A DNA stretch of 64,000 nt from Nocardioides mangrovi (GTDB lineage Bacteria; Actinomycetota; Actinomycetes; Propionibacteriales; Nocardioidaceae), in NCBI RefSeq assembly GCF_020073815.1, contig NZ_JAIQZJ010000009.1:1-64000 (forward strand). Reading direction: 5' to 3'. Below the pieces are notes generated by a model. It was not told where the DNA came from, did not search any database, and saw nothing but the letters and a program-made list of their open reading frames with translations. Each line of letters starts with the position of its first letter. Position 1 is the first letter of the stretch. Below, one piece after another: positions 52,432 to 61,628 of this stretch. A program made the position numbers and the translations under genes.

Positions 52432-53267
52432 TGGGTCAGAAGATCAACCCGAACGGCTTCCGCCTCGGCATCTCGACCGACCACAAGAGCCGTTGGTACG
52501 CCGACAAGCTCTACAAGTCGTACGTCGGCGAGGACGTCGCCATCCGCAAGCTGCTCTCCAAGGGCATGGAGCGGGCCGGCATCGCCAAGGTGGAGATCGA
52601 GCGCACCCGTGACCGGGTCCGCGTCGACATCCACACCGCGCGTCCGGGCATCGTCATCGGTCGCCGTGGCGCCGAGGCCGACCGCATCCGCGGCGAGCTC
52701 GAGAAGCTCACCGGCAAGCAGGTCCAGCTGAACATCCTCGAGGTCAAGAACCCCGAGATCGACGCGCAGCTGGTCGCCCAGGGTGTCGCCGAGCAGCTCT
52801 CCGGCCGCGTGCAGTTCCGCCGCGCCATGCGCAAGGCGATGCAGACCTCGATGCGCTCCGGTGCCAAGGGCATCCGGATCCAGTGCTCCGGCCGCCTCAA
52901 CGGCGCCGAGATGTCGCGCACCGAGTTCTACCGCGAGGGTCGCGTGCCGCTGCACACCCTGCGTGCCGACATCGACTACGGCTTCTACGAGGCCCGCACG
53001 ACCTTCGGCCGGATCGGCGTGAAGGTCTGGATCTACAAGGGCGAGGTCGCCGGCACCCGTGCCGAGCGTCAGGCCCAGGCCGCCGCCCGCGCCGGTGTCC
53101 CCGGTCGCGGTGGTCGCCCCCAGCGTGGTGGCGAGCGTGGCGGCGACCGCCCGAGCCGCGGCTCGCGCGGTGACCGCCCGACGCGCGCCGACCGCGGCGC
53201 CGAGGCCCCGGCCACCGAGGCCCCCGCCGAGGCTGCTGCCCCGGCCGAGACCCCGAAGGAGGGCTGA
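52431..53267 (+). CDS. rpsC: 30S ribosomal protein S3 with Arg/Gly-rich tail
   Basis: 278 residues. The KH domain motif is [14 protein letters not shown]. The C-terminal domain contains [19 protein letters not shown]3 lines the mRNA entry tunnel and has helicase-like action with S4. About 60 extra residues follow the core. They are first Arg/Gly-rich ([19 protein letters not shown]) and then Ala/Glu-rich, a common actinobacterial extension. Confidence 0.97.
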   Translation: MGQKINPNGFRLGISTDHKSRWYADKLYKSYVGEDVAIRKLLSKGMERAGIAKVEIERTRDRVRVDIHTARPGIVIGRRGAEADRIRGELEKLTGKQVQLNILEVKNPEIDAQLVAQGVAEQLSGRVQFRRAMRKAMQTSMRSGAKGIRIQCSGRLNGAEMSRTEFYREGRVPLHTLRADIDYGFYEARTTFGRIGVKVWIYKGEVAGTRAERQAQAAARAGVPGRGGRPQRGGERGGDRPSRGSRGDRPTRADRGAEAPATEAPAEAAAPAETPKEG

Positions 53268-53272
53268 CCGAC

Positions 53273-53692
53273 ATGCTGATGCCCCGTCGTGTCAAGCACC
53301 GCAAGCAGCACCACCCCAAGCGGACCGGTGCGGCCAAGGGTGGCACGAAGCTCGCCTTCGGCGACTTCGGCATCCAGGCGGTCGAGGGTCACTACGTGAC
53401 CAACCGCCAGATCGAGTCGGCGCGTATCGCGATGACCCGTCACATCAAGCGTGGCGGCAAGGTCTGGATCAACATCTACCCGGACCGCCCGCTGACCAAG
53501 AAGCCCGCCGAGACCCGCATGGGTTCCGGTAAGGGCTCGCCCGAGTGGTGGGTCGCGAACGTCAAGCCGGGTCGTGTCATGTTCGAACTCTCCGGTGTTT
53601 CCGAGGACATCGCTCGCGAGGCCATGCGTCGCGCGATGCACAAGCTCCCGATGAAGTGCCGCTTCGTCTCCCGTGAGGCAGGTGAATTCTGA
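53273..53692 (+). CDS. rplP: 50S ribosomal protein L16
   Basis: 139 residues. Helps position A-site tRNA. Begins [17 protein letters not shown]; includes [24 protein letters not shown] and [19 protein letters not shown]. Its final base is the first base of the rpmC ATG. Confidence 0.98.
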   Translation: MLMPRRVKHRKQHHPKRTGAAKGGTKLAFGDFGIQAVEGHYVTNRQIESARIAMTRHIKRGGKVWINIYPDRPLTKKPAETRMGSGKGSPEWWVANVKPGRVMFELSGVSEDIAREAMRRAMHKLPMKCRFVSREAGEF

Positions 53693-53934
53693 TGGCGACC
53701 AAGGCTCACGAGCTCGACGAGCTGAACGCCGTGGACCTCGAGGCGAAGCTGCGCGAGGCCAAGGAGGAGCTCTTCAACCTCCGCTTCCAGGCGGCCACCG
53801 GCCAGCTGGAGAGCCACGGCCGGCTCCGTACGGTCAAGAAGGACATCGCCCGGATCTACACCGTGGTGCGCGAGCGCGAGCTCGGCATCCGCGTGGCCCC
53901 GGGTCAGGACAGCAACAAGGATGGTGACGCATGA
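53692..53934 (+). CDS. rpmC: 50S ribosomal protein L29
   Basis: 80 residues, a helical hairpin protein at the tunnel exit. Core: [21 protein letters not shown] followed by [16 protein letters not shown]. Slightly extended C-terminus. Overlaps rpsQ by 4 nt. Confidence 0.96.
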   Translation: MATKAHELDELNAVDLEAKLREAKEELFNLRFQAATGQLESHGRLRTVKKDIARIYTVVRERELGIRVAPGQDSNKDGDA

Positions 53935-54200
53935 GCGAGCAGACCGCTGCGCGGAACGCCCGCAAGGTCCGTGAGGGCCTGGTCGTCAGCGACAAGATGG
54001 ACAAGACCGTGGTCGTGTCCGTCGAGGACCGCGTCAAGCACGCGCTGTACGGCAAGGTCATGCGCCGCACGAGCAAGCTCAAGGCGCACGACGAGCAGAA
54101 CGACTGCGGCGTCGGCGACCGGGTCCTGATCATGGAGACCCGTCCGCTGTCGGCCACCAAGCGCTGGCGCGTCGTCGAGATCCTCGAGCGCGCGAAGTAA
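53931..54200 (+). CDS. rpsQ: 30S ribosomal protein S17
   Basis: 89 residues, OB-fold primary rRNA binder. Core: [26 protein letters not shown] and [22 protein letters not shown]. End of the S10 part; a 68-bp gap without a clear terminator precedes rplN. Confidence 0.97.
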   Translation: MSEQTAARNARKVREGLVVSDKMDKTVVVSVEDRVKHALYGKVMRRTSKLKAHDEQNDCGVGDRVLIMETRPLSATKRWRVVEILERAK

Positions 54201-54268
54201 TTCACCCGTTCGGCCAGGCTCACCGCCCGCTGAGGCGATGAGAACCGGCACGACAACCAGGAGAAGAA

Positions 54269-54637
54269 ATGATTCAGCAGGAGTCGCGACTCAAGGTCGC
54301 CGACAACACCGGTGCGAAGGAGATCCTCTGCATCCGTGTTCTCGGCGGCTCGGGTCGTCGCTACGCCGGGATCGGCGACGTCATCGTCGCCACCGTGAAG
54401 GACGCGATCCCCGGCGGCAACGTGAAGAAGGGTGACGTCGTCAAGGCGGTCGTCGTGCGCACCGTCAAGGAGCGTCGTCGCCCGGACGGTTCGTACATCC
54501 GCTTCGACGAGAACGCCGCCGTGATCCTCAAGAACGACGGTGAGCCGCGAGGCACCCGCATTTTCGGCCCCGTGGGCCGCGAGCTGCGCGAGAAGAAGTT
54601 CATGAAGATCATCTCGCTCGCGCCGGAGGTGCTCTGA
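54269..54637 (+). CDS. rplN: 50S ribosomal protein L14
   Basis: 122 residues, starting [19 protein letters not shown]. Contacts 16S rRNA in an inter-subunit bridge. Ends [22 protein letters not shown] ribosome-binding site; starts the spc part of the cluster. Confidence 0.98.
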   Translation: MIQQESRLKVADNTGAKEILCIRVLGGSGRRYAGIGDVIVATVKDAIPGGNVKKGDVVKAVVVRTVKERRRPDGSYIRFDENAAVILKNDGEPRGTRIFGPVGRELREKKFMKIISLAPEVL

Positions 54638-54640
54638 CTC

Positions 54641-55003
54641 ATGGGCAAGAGCGTGAACATCAAGAAGGGCGACACCGTCAAGGTGATCGCCGGCAAGGAC
54701 AAGGGCGCCGAGGGCAAGGTCATCAAGGTGCTCCGTGAGGAGCAGCGGGTGATCGTCGAGGGTGTCAACCGCATCAAGCGGCACACCAAGGTCGTCAACC
54801 AGGGCGGTCGCGCCGGCACCACCGGCGGCATCATCACCGCCGAGGCCCCGATCCACGTCTCCAACGTGATGCTCGTCGAGGGTGACGGCGTCACCCGCGT
54901 CGGCTTCCGCCGTGACGAGGTCACCAAGCGGCGTCCGGACGGCTCGACGTACACCTCGACGCGCAGCGTCCGCATCTCGCGCAAGACCGGCAAGGACATC
55001 TGA
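54641..55003 (+). CDS. rplX: 50S ribosomal protein L24
   Basis: 120 residues, an assembly initiator. The KOW motif is [23 protein letters not shown]. Longer than E. coli L24 by about 16 residues at the end, as in other actinobacteria. Its last base overlaps the rplE start. Confidence 0.97.
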   Translation: MGKSVNIKKGDTVKVIAGKDKGAEGKVIKVLREEQRVIVEGVNRIKRHTKVVNQGGRAGTTGGIITAEAPIHVSNVMLVEGDGVTRVGFRRDEVTKRRPDGSTYTSTRSVRISRKTGKDI

Positions 55004-55581
55004 TGACCGAGACCCAGACCACCGCCTCCGCCGCGGTGACCCCGCGTCTGAAGACCCGCTACCGCGAGGAGATCCTCCCCGCGCTGAAGAGCGAGTTCGA
55101 GATCGCCAACGTCATGCAGGTTCCCGGCCTGACCAAGATCGTGGTCAACATGGGTGTCGGCGAGGCCGCGCGCGACTCGAAGCTGATCGAGGGTGCGGTC
55201 AAGGACCTCACCGCGATCACCGGCCAGAAGCCGCTCGTGACCAAGGCCCGCAAGTCGATCGCGCAGTTCAAGCTGCGTGAGGGCATGCCGATCGGTGCGC
55301 ACACCACGCTGCGCGGCGACCGGATGTGGGAGTTCCTCGACCGCCTGCTGTCGCTCGCGCTCCCGCGCATCCGCGACTTCCGCGGCCTGAACCCCAACCA
55401 GTTCGACGGCCGGGGCAACTACACCTTCGGTCTCACCGAGCAGGTCATGTTCCACGAGATCGACCAGGACCGGATCGACCGCTCCCGCGGCATGGACATC
55501 ACGATCGTCACCACCGCCACCAACGACGAGCAGGGTCGCGCGCTGCTGAAGCAGCTCGGCTTCCCGTTCAAGGAGAACTGA
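55003..55581 (+). CDS. rplE: 50S ribosomal protein L5
   Basis: 192 residues, binds 5S rRNA. Core: [21 protein letters not shown] and [26 protein letters not shown]-terminal extension of about 10 residues ([11 protein letters not shown]). One base separates it from the S14 gene. Confidence 0.98.
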
Positions 55582-55582
55582 C

Positions 55583-55768
55583 ATGGCGAAGACCGCCCTG
55601 AAGGTCAAGGCCGCTCGCAAGCCGAAGTTCGCCGTGCGCGGTTACACCCGCTGCCAGCGCTGCGGCCGGCCGAAGGCCGTCTACCGCAAGTTCGGCCTGT
55701 GCCGGATCTGCCTCCGGGAGATGGCCCACCGCGGCGAGCTCCCCGGCGTGACCAAGTCCTCCTGGTAA
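55583..55768 (+). CDS. rpsZ: 30S ribosomal protein S14 type Z (zinc-binding)
   Basis: 61 residues, the short C+ form. Zinc knuckle: CQRCGRP and LCRICLRE (Cys-x2-Cys, 12-residue gap, Cys-x2-Cys). Ends GVTKSSW. Many actinobacteria also have a zinc-free S14 elsewhere under Zur control; none is in this window. Confidence 0.97.
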
Positions 55769-55839
55769 CCACCTAACACGTTGAAGGTCGCCCAGGCCTC
55801 CGCTGCCGGCGCGAAACCACGACGAGAAAGAACCACATC

Positions 55840-56247
55840 ATGACGATGACTGACCCGATCGCAGACATGCTCACCCGTCTGCGCAACGCCAACCAGGCGT
55901 ACCACGACGCGGTGTCGATGCCCTACAGCAAGCTGAAGGCCGGCGTCGCGCAGATCCTCCAGCAGGAGGGCTACATCACGTCGTTCGACGTGAAGGAGCC
56001 GGCCGAGGGCGAGGTCGGCAAGACGCTGACCATCACGCTCAAGTACGGCCGCAACCGTGAGCGCTCCATCGCGGGCGTTCGCCGGATCAGCAAGCCCGGT
56101 CTCCGGGTCTACGCCAAGCACACGGGTCTCCCGAAGGTGCTCGGCGGCCTGGGCGTCGCGATCATCTCGACGAGCCAGGGCCTGCTGACCGACCGCCAGG
56201 CCAACCAGAAGGGCGTGGGTGGGGAAGTCCTCGCCTACGTCTGGTGA
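55840..56247 (+). CDS. rpsH: 30S ribosomal protein S8
   Basis: 135 residues. Primary binder of 16S helix 21 and, in E. coli, the spc operon repressor. Core: [16 protein letters not shown] and [22 protein letters not shown]. Starts after a 71-nt gap with AGAAAGAA. Confidence 0.98.
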   Translation: MTMTDPIADMLTRLRNANQAYHDAVSMPYSKLKAGVAQILQQEGYITSFDVKEPAEGEVGKTLTITLKYGRNRERSIAGVRRISKPGLRVYAKHTGLPKVLGGLGVAIISTSQGLLTDRQANQKGVGGEVLAYVW

Positions 56248-56276
56248 CGACGAGAAACGCGAAGGAGTAGAAGAGC

Positions 56277-56816
56277 ATGTCGCGCATTGGCAAGCTTCCG
56301 GTCGCGGTCCCGTCGGGCGTCGACGTCGCGATCGACGGCGCGCTGGTGACGGTCAAGGGCCCGAAGGGCACCCTGAGCCACACTGTCGCCGCGCCGATCA
56401 CGGTCGAGAAGGGCGAGGGCGTCCTGGACGTCAAGCGTCCTGACGACGAGCGCCAGAGCAAGGCGCTCCACGGCCTGACCCGCACGCTGGTCAACAACAT
56501 GGTCGTCGGTGTCACCGAGGGCTACGAGAAGAAGCTCGAGATCGTGGGCGTCGGTTACCGCGTCCTGTCGAAGGGCCCGACCCAGCTGGAGTTCCAGCTC
56601 GGGTACTCGCACCCGATCACGTTCAACGCCCCCGAGGGCATCACGTTCACGGTCGAGAACCCGACCAAGCTCGGTGTCCAGGGCATCGACAAGCAGCTCG
56701 TCGGTGAGGTCGCCGCCAACATCCGCAAGCTGCGCAAGCCCGAGCCGTACAAGGGCAAGGGCGTTCGCTACGCGGGTGAGCACATCCGCCGCAAGGTCGG
56801 AAAGGCTGGTAAGTGA
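56277..56816 (+). CDS. rplF: 50S ribosomal protein L6
   Basis: 179 residues, two similar domains near the GTPase centre. Starts [17 protein letters not shown]; ends [23 protein letters not shown]. Full length. Its stop lies 2 nt before the rplR ATG. Confidence 0.98.
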   Translation: MSRIGKLPVAVPSGVDVAIDGALVTVKGPKGTLSHTVAAPITVEKGEGVLDVKRPDDERQSKALHGLTRTLVNNMVVGVTEGYEKKLEIVGVGYRVLSKGPTQLEFQLGYSHPITFNAPEGITFTVENPTKLGVQGIDKQLVGEVAANIRKLRKPEPYKGKGVRYAGEHIRRKVGKAGK

Positions 56817-56818
56817 CC

Positions 56819-57202
56819 ATGGCGATCTCGCTTTCGAACAACAAGCACACCGCTGCGCGCACCAAGTCGCGCCTGCGTCGTCAGGTCCGCGGTCGCAAGA
56901 AGATCGCCGGCACCGCCGAGCGTCCGCGCCTGGTGGTCACCCGTTCCTCGAAGCACATCACCGTCCAGGTCGTCGACGACCTCGTGGGCAAGACCCTCGC
57001 GTCTGCGTCCACCATGGAGGCGGACCTGCGTGGCTTCGACGGCGACAAGACCGCGAAGGCCAAGAAGGTCGGTGAGCTCGTCGCCGAGCGCGCCAAGACC
57101 GCGGGTGTCGAGGGCGTCGTCTTCGACCGCGCCGGCAACAAGTACCACGGCCGCATCGCGGCCCTCGCCGATGGCGCCCGTGCCGGCGGCCTGACCTTCT
57201 GA
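56819..57202 (+). CDS. rplR: 50S ribosomal protein L18
   Basis: 127 residues, binds 5S rRNA. Core: [21 protein letters not shown] and [22 protein letters not shown] chosen; a GTG two codons earlier overlaps the rplF stop as GTGA and is an equally possible coupled start. Confidence 0.96.
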   Translation: MAISLSNNKHTAARTKSRLRRQVRGRKKIAGTAERPRLVVTRSSKHITVQVVDDLVGKTLASASTMEADLRGFDGDKTAKAKKVGELVAERAKTAGVEGVVFDRAGNKYHGRIAALADGARAGGLTF

Positions 57203-57236
57203 TCGCGAAGACAGACAGAGAGAAGAGGAAAGTCTC

Positions 57237-57854
57237 ATGAGCGGAGCCCAGCGCGGACAGCGCGGTGGCGAGCGCCGGGGCGGACGGGACGACCGTCGCG
57301 GCCAGGGCGCTGAGAAGACCGCCTACATCGAGCGCGTCGTCGCGATCAACCGTGTCGCCAAGGTCGTGAAGGGTGGTCGTCGCTTCAGCTTCACCGCCCT
57401 CGTGGTCGTCGGTGACGGTGAAGGTCTCGTCGGTGTCGGCTACGGCAAGGCCAAGGAGGTGCCCGCGGCGATCGCCAAGGGTGTCGAGGAGGCGAAGAAG
57501 CACTTCTTCCGCGTCCCCCGCATCCAGGGCACGATCCCTCACCCGGTCCAGGGTGAGAAGGCCGCCGGCGTCGTCATGCTGCGCCCGGCTGCGCCCGGTA
57601 CCGGTGTCATCGCCGGTGGTCCGGTGCGCGCCGTGCTCGAGTGCGCCGGTATCCACGACATCCTGAGCAAGTCGCTCGGGTCGTCCAACCAGATCAACAT
57701 CGTCCACGCGACGGTCGAGGCGCTCAAGATGCTCGAGCAGCCCGAGGCGGTTGCCGCGCGTCGTGGCCTCCCGGTCGAGGAGGTCGCCCCGGCGGCCCTC
57801 CTCAAGGCCCGTGTCGAGGTGCCGGCCGGTGTCTCGCAGGAGGTGTCTTCCTGA
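57237..57854 (+). CDS. rpsE: 30S ribosomal protein S5
   Basis: 205 residues. Takes part in decoding fidelity. An Arg/Gly-rich tail of about 25 residues ([18 protein letters not shown]) precedes the double-stranded RNA-binding domain ([21 protein letters not shown]) and the S5 C-terminal domain ([19 protein letters not shown]). AGAAGAGG ribosome-binding site. Confidence 0.97.
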   Translation: MSGAQRGQRGGERRGGRDDRRGQGAEKTAYIERVVAINRVAKVVKGGRRFSFTALVVVGDGEGLVGVGYGKAKEVPAAIAKGVEEAKKHFFRVPRIQGTIPHPVQGEKAAGVVMLRPAAPGTGVIAGGPVRAVLECAGIHDILSKSLGSSNQINIVHATVEALKMLEQPEAVAARRGLPVEEVAPAALLKARVEVPAGVSQEVSS

Positions 57855-58036
57855 TGGCGCAGCTCAAGGTCCGCCAGGACCGGGGCCTCGTCGGCCTCAA
57901 GAAGAACCAGCGCGAGACGCTGCGCACGCTCGGTCTCAAGCGGATCGGCGACGTGGTCGTCAAGGAGGACCGTCCGGAGATCCGGGGCATGGTCCAGACC
58001 GTCCGTCACCTCGTGACGGTCGAGGAGGTCGACTGA
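57854..58036 (+). CDS. rpmD: 50S ribosomal protein L30
   Basis: 60 residues, starting [14 protein letters not shown], with the usual [20 protein letters not shown]. The ATG overlaps the rpsE stop by 1 nt (TGATG). Confidence 0.95.
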   Translation: MAQLKVRQDRGLVGLKKNQRETLRTLGLKRIGDVVVKEDRPEIRGMVQTVRHLVTVEEVD

Positions 58037-58037
58037 C

Positions 58038-58478
58038 ATGACGCTCAAGCTTCACCACCTGCGTCCGGCCCCCGGTGCCAAGACCGCAAAGACCCGCGTG
58101 GGTCGCGGTGAGGGCTCCAAGGGCAAGACCGCGGGCCGCGGTACCAAGGGCACCAAGGCTCGCTACCAGGTCCCGGCCGCCTTCGAGGGTGGCCAGATGC
58201 CGATCCACATGCGGCTCCCGAAGCTCAAGGGCTTCAAGAACCCGTTCAAGGTGGAGTTCCAGGTCGTGAACCTGGACCGCATCAACGACCTGTTCCCCGA
58301 GGGCGGCGCCATCACGGTCGACGACCTCGTCAAGAAGGGTGCCGTCCGCGACGGCCACCCGGTCAAGGTCCTCGGCCAGGGTGACCTGTCCGTCGCCGTC
58401 CAGGTGAGCGCCAACGCGTTCTCCGGCTCGGCGAAGGAGAAGATCGAGGCCGCGGGCGGAACCACCACCCTGGTGTGA
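58038..58478 (+). CDS. rplO: 50S ribosomal protein L15
   Basis: 146 residues, late assembly protein. Core: [36 protein letters not shown] and [10 protein letters not shown]. Last ribosomal gene before a double hairpin and secY. Confidence 0.97.
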   Translation: MTLKLHHLRPAPGAKTAKTRVGRGEGSKGKTAGRGTKGTKARYQVPAAFEGGQMPIHMRLPKLKGFKNPFKVEFQVVNLDRINDLFPEGGAITVDDLVKKGAVRDGHPVKVLGQGDLSVAVQVSANAFSGSAKEKIEAAGGTTTLV

Positions 58479-58506
58479 GTCGTTTCCATCACGTACCAGT
58501 GCTGAG

Positions 58507-58545
58507 GGCGCGGATCGTCCTGTCCCTGACAGGAGGATCCGCGCC
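58507..58545 (+). terminator. Two-tier hairpin between rplO and secY
   Basis: GGCGCGGATC (58507-58516) pairs with GATCCGCGCC (58536-58545), and inside it CCTGTC pairs with GACAGG. A long stem without a T-run; probably ends or dampens the spc transcript before secY. Confidence 0.75.
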
Positions 58546-58578
58546 TGACGCGCATTCGGGGGGCTGTGTGCGGCCTGT

Positions 58579-58584
58579 TAGGCT
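58579..58584 (+). promoter_or_regulatory. Candidate -10 box of secY
   Basis: TAGGCT with TTCGGG about 18 nt upstream as a weak -35. It would start a separate secY-adk-map transcript just after the hairpin. Confidence 0.4.
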
Positions 58585-58644
58585 TCCCCGGGTCCTTGCG
58601 AGTCCATCGCGAGGGCCGCTTCACGCTTGGAGAAAGAGGATCTC

Positions 58645-59949
58645 GTGCTGAGCGCGTTCGCGAACGCTTTCCGGACCCCGGACCTGCGGCGGAAGCTGCT
58701 GTTCGTCCTGCTGATCATCACGATCTTCCGGCTCGGATCGCAGATCCCGACCCCCGGTGTGGACGTCGGCAACGTCCGGGCCTGTGTGGACATCGCCAAG
58801 GAAGGCGACAGCGCCGGGCTCTACAACCTGGTCAACCTCTTCTCCGGCGGCGCACTCCTGCAGCTGACCATCTTCGCGCTCGGCATCATGCCGTACATCA
58901 CCGCGAGCATCATCCTGCAGCTCCTCGTCGTCGTGATCCCGCGCCTGGAGGCCCTCAAGAAGGAGGGCCAGTCCGGGCAGACCAAGATCACCCAGTACAC
59001 CCGCTACCTCACGCTGGGCCTGGCCGTGCTCCAGGCGACCGGCATCGTCGCGCTCGCCCGCTCGGGCAACCTGCTGCAGGGCTGTGACCAGAGCCTGCTC
59101 CACAGCAACGGCACCGAGACCTTCTTGACCATGGTGGTCGTGATGACCGCCGGCACCGCGGTGATCATGTGGCTCGGCGAGCTCATCACCGAGCGCGGCA
59201 TCGGCAACGGCATGTCGCTGCTGATCTTCACCCAGGTCGTCTCCGGCTTCCCGTCCTCGCTGTGGACAGTCCAGCAGTCGAAGGGCTGGTGGGTCCTCGG
59301 CATCATCCTGGTCATCGGCCTGGTCGTCGTGGCCGCGGTCATCTTCGTCGAGCAGGCCCAGCGCCGGATCCCGGTCCAGTACGCGCGCCGCATGGTCGGT
59401 CGCAAGATGTTCGGCGGCAGCTCGACGTACATCCCGCTGAAGGTCAACCAGGCCGGTGTCATCCCGGTGATCTTCGCGTCGTCGCTGCTCTACCTGCCGG
59501 CGATGATCGTGCAGTTCAACCAGAACTCCAGCTCGACCGTGCTCACCTGGATCAACGAGCACCTCGTGCGCGGCGACCACCCGCTCTACATGCTCCTGTT
59601 CTTCCTCCTGATCGTCTTCTTCACCTACTTCTACGTCTCGATCACCTTCAACCCGCAAGAGGTGGCCGACAACATGAAGAAGTACGGCGGCTTCATCCCC
59701 GGGATCCGGGCGGGCAAGCCGACCGAGGAGTACCTCTCCTACGTCCTGTCCCGCATCACGCTGCCCGGTGCGCTCTACCTCGGCCTCATCGCGCTCATCC
59801 CACTCATCGCGTTCGCGGTCATCGGCGCCAACCAGAACTTCCCGTTCGGTGGCACCAGCATCCTGATCATGGTCGGTGTCGCGCTCGACACCGTGAAGCA
59901 GATCGAGAGCCAGCTGCAGCAGCGCAACTACGAAGGGTTCCTGCGGTAA
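58645..59949 (+). CDS. secY: Protein translocase subunit SecY
   Basis: 434 residues, ten helices, the channel of the Sec pathway. Signatures: FRLGSQIPTPGV near the N-terminus, GIMPYITASIILQLL, GNGMSLLIFTQVVSG and the cytoplasmic loop QAQRRIPVQYARRM. The GTG giving VLSAFANAF was chosen because GAAAGAGG lies 5 nt upstream and family proteins begin there; a TTG six codons earlier is less likely. Confidence 0.97.
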   Translation: MLSAFANAFRTPDLRRKLLFVLLIITIFRLGSQIPTPGVDVGNVRACVDIAKEGDSAGLYNLVNLFSGGALLQLTIFALGIMPYITASIILQLLVVVIPRLEALKKEGQSGQTKITQYTRYLTLGLAVLQATGIVALARSGNLLQGCDQSLLHSNGTETFLTMVVVMTAGTAVIMWLGELITERGIGNGMSLLIFTQVVSGFPSSLWTVQQSKGWWVLGIILVIGLVVVAAVIFVEQAQRRIPVQYARRMVGRKMFGGSSTYIPLKVNQAGVIPVIFASSLLYLPAMIVQFNQNSSSTVLTWINEHLVRGDHPLYMLLFFLLIVFFTYFYVSITFNPQEVADNMKKYGGFIPGIRAGKPTEEYLSYVLSRITLPGALYLGLIALIPLIAFAVIGANQNFPFGGTSILIMVGVALDTVKQIESQLQQRNYEGFLR

Positions 59950-59953
59950 TCCG

Positions 59954-60529
59954 ATGCGTCTGATCATCATGGGCCCGCCCGGCGCCGGTAAGGGCACTCA
60001 GGCCAAGTTCATCGCCGAGCACTTCAAGATCCCCGCGATCTCGACCGGCGACATCTTCCGGGCCAACGTCTCCGAGGGCACGCCGCTGGGCCTCGAGGCC
60101 AAGCGCTACATGGATGCGGGGGAGTACGTCCCCGACGAGGTCACCAACCTCATGGTCCGCAACCGCATCGACGAGCCCGACGCGGTCTCCGGCTTCCTCC
60201 TCGACGGCTACCCGCGCACCCTCGCGCAGGTCGAGGAGCTCGACGGGATGATCAACTTCACCGGTCACCGCCTCGACGCCGTCGTCTGCCTCACCGTCGA
60301 CCAGGACGAGATCGTGGGCCGGCTGCTGCAGCGTGCCCAGGTCGAGGGTCGCGCCGACGACACCGAGGACGTCATCCGGCGGCGGCAGGAGGTCTACCTC
60401 GAGCAGACCGAGCCGCTGATCGAGGTCTACAAGCAGCGCGGCATCGTCGTCGAGATCGACGGCATGGGCGAGGTCTCCGACGTCACCTCCCGCATCTTCG
60501 AAGCCCTGGATCAGACACCCGAGTCCTGA
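59954..60529 (+). CDS. adk: Adenylate kinase
   Basis: 191 residues. Converts AMP and ATP to two ADP. P-loop GPPGAGKGTQ; AMP site AISTGDIFRANV; DGYPRTLAQ. The LID is the short form (RAQVEGRADD), without zinc cysteines. Lies 4 nt after secY. Confidence 0.97.
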   Translation: MRLIIMGPPGAGKGTQAKFIAEHFKIPAISTGDIFRANVSEGTPLGLEAKRYMDAGEYVPDEVTNLMVRNRIDEPDAVSGFLLDGYPRTLAQVEELDGMINFTGHRLDAVVCLTVDQDEIVGRLLQRAQVEGRADDTEDVIRRRQEVYLEQTEPLIEVYKQRGIVVEIDGMGEVSDVTSRIFEALDQTPES

Positions 60530-60530
60530 A

Positions 60531-60629
60531 CCGTCATGACGCACGCTGCCTTCGTTGTCGTCGCTCGACGGCCCGCTCCGCTTGAAGGCCGCCTTCGCTC
60601 CTCCGCCTTGGCATCGCACGCCCTGACGG
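60531..60629. repeat. Dispersed repeat, copy C
   Basis: Third copy of the family at 12123 and 19125. Terminal CCGTCA (60531-60536) and TGACGG (60624-60629) are exact inverted ends. Blocks TCGTTGTCGTCGCTCGACG and CCGCCTTCGCTCCTCCGCC followed by TTGGCATC match the other copies. It fills the adk-map gap, interrupting a normally tight operon. Confidence 0.78.
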
Positions 60630-60642
60630 TCCAGGGGACCTG

Positions 60643-61461
60643 ATGGGATTTCTCGACCGCGGCGTCGAGATCAAGACGCCCGCACAGATCGACGGGATGC
60701 GGAAGGCCGGCCTGGTGGTCGGCCGCACCCTCGAGCTGCTGCGCGGCAGCGTGCGTGCCGGCATCTCGACCGGTGAGCTCGACGCGATCGCCGAGGACAG
60801 CATCCGCTCGTCGGGCGCGACCCCGTCGTTCCTGGGCTACCAGGGCTTCCCCGCCTCGATCTGCGCGTCGGTCAACGACGAGGTCGTCCACGGGATCCCC
60901 GGCGGCCGGGTGCTCGCAGACGGTGACCTCGTCTCGATCGACTGCGGCGCGATCGTCGACGGGTGGCACGGCGACGCCGCGATCACCGTCGCCGTCGGCG
61001 CCGTGCCCGGCGAGCTGACCGAGCTGATGCGGGTCACCGAGGAGGCGATGTGGCGTGGCATCGCCGCCGCCCGCATCGGCGGCCGGGTCACCGACATCTC
61101 GTACGCCGTCGAGCAGCACGTCCGCGGGCAGGGCCGCTACGGCATCGTCGAGGACTACACCGGGCACGGCATCGGCTCGGCGATGCACCAGCCGCCGGAC
61201 GTCCCCAACTACGGCAAGCCCGGCAAGGGCCCGCGGATCGTCGAGGGCCTCGCGCTCGCGGTCGAGCCGATGATCACCCTCGGCACCAAGGACACCGACG
61301 TGCTCGACGACGACTGGACGGTGATCACCACCGACGGCAGCCGGGCCGCCCACTTCGAGCACACCTTCACCGTGACCCCCACCGGTCACTGGGTGCTCAC
61401 CGCGGTCGACGGCGGCGAGGAGCAGCTGACCGCGCTCGGCGTCGCCTTCGGGGGACGCTGA
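60643..61461 (+). CDS. map: Methionine aminopeptidase, type I
   Basis: 272 residues. Removes initiator Met. Metal ligands lie in SIDCGAIVDGWHGDAA (two Asp), YTGHGIGSAMHQPPDV (His), VEPMI (Glu) and FEHTFTV (Glu). No N-terminal SH3-binding extension, so it is a type 1a-like form. AGGGGA ribosome-binding site. Confidence 0.96.
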   Translation: MGFLDRGVEIKTPAQIDGMRKAGLVVGRTLELLRGSVRAGISTGELDAIAEDSIRSSGATPSFLGYQGFPASICASVNDEVVHGIPGGRVLADGDLVSIDCGAIVDGWHGDAAITVAVGAVPGELTELMRVTEEAMWRGIAAARIGGRVTDISYAVEQHVRGQGRYGIVEDYTGHGIGSAMHQPPDVPNYGKPGKGPRIVEGLALAVEPMITLGTKDTDVLDDDWTVITTDGSRAAHFEHTFTVTPTGHWVLTAVDGGEEQLTALGVAFGGR

Positions 61462-61484
61462 CCCATGTGACAGGATGGGCACCG

Positions 61485-61591
61485 CAGAGGGGAGTACTCC
61501 TTCGCCGCGGGCTCGTCAGCACGTGCGCCTCCGGGCGCTCCGGTCCCGTGGGTCGCCGTACCTCGCGTCACGGTGGCGGAAGAGACCTCTG
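61485..61591 (+). promoter_or_regulatory. yybP-ykoY manganese riboswitch
   Basis: CAGAGG (61485-61490) and CCTCTG (61586-61591) pair as P1. GGGGAGTA follows P1, CTCGTCAGCACG lies in the centre and AGAGACCTCTGACGG at the end. These are the conserved pieces of the yybP-ykoY aptamer, which senses Mn2+. It lies directly upstream of a TerC-family gene, one of the commonest downstream genes of this class. Confidence 0.85.
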
Positions 61592-61628
61592 ACGGTCCGC
61601 CGTCCCCCCTCGCAAGGAGCTGAAGCCC

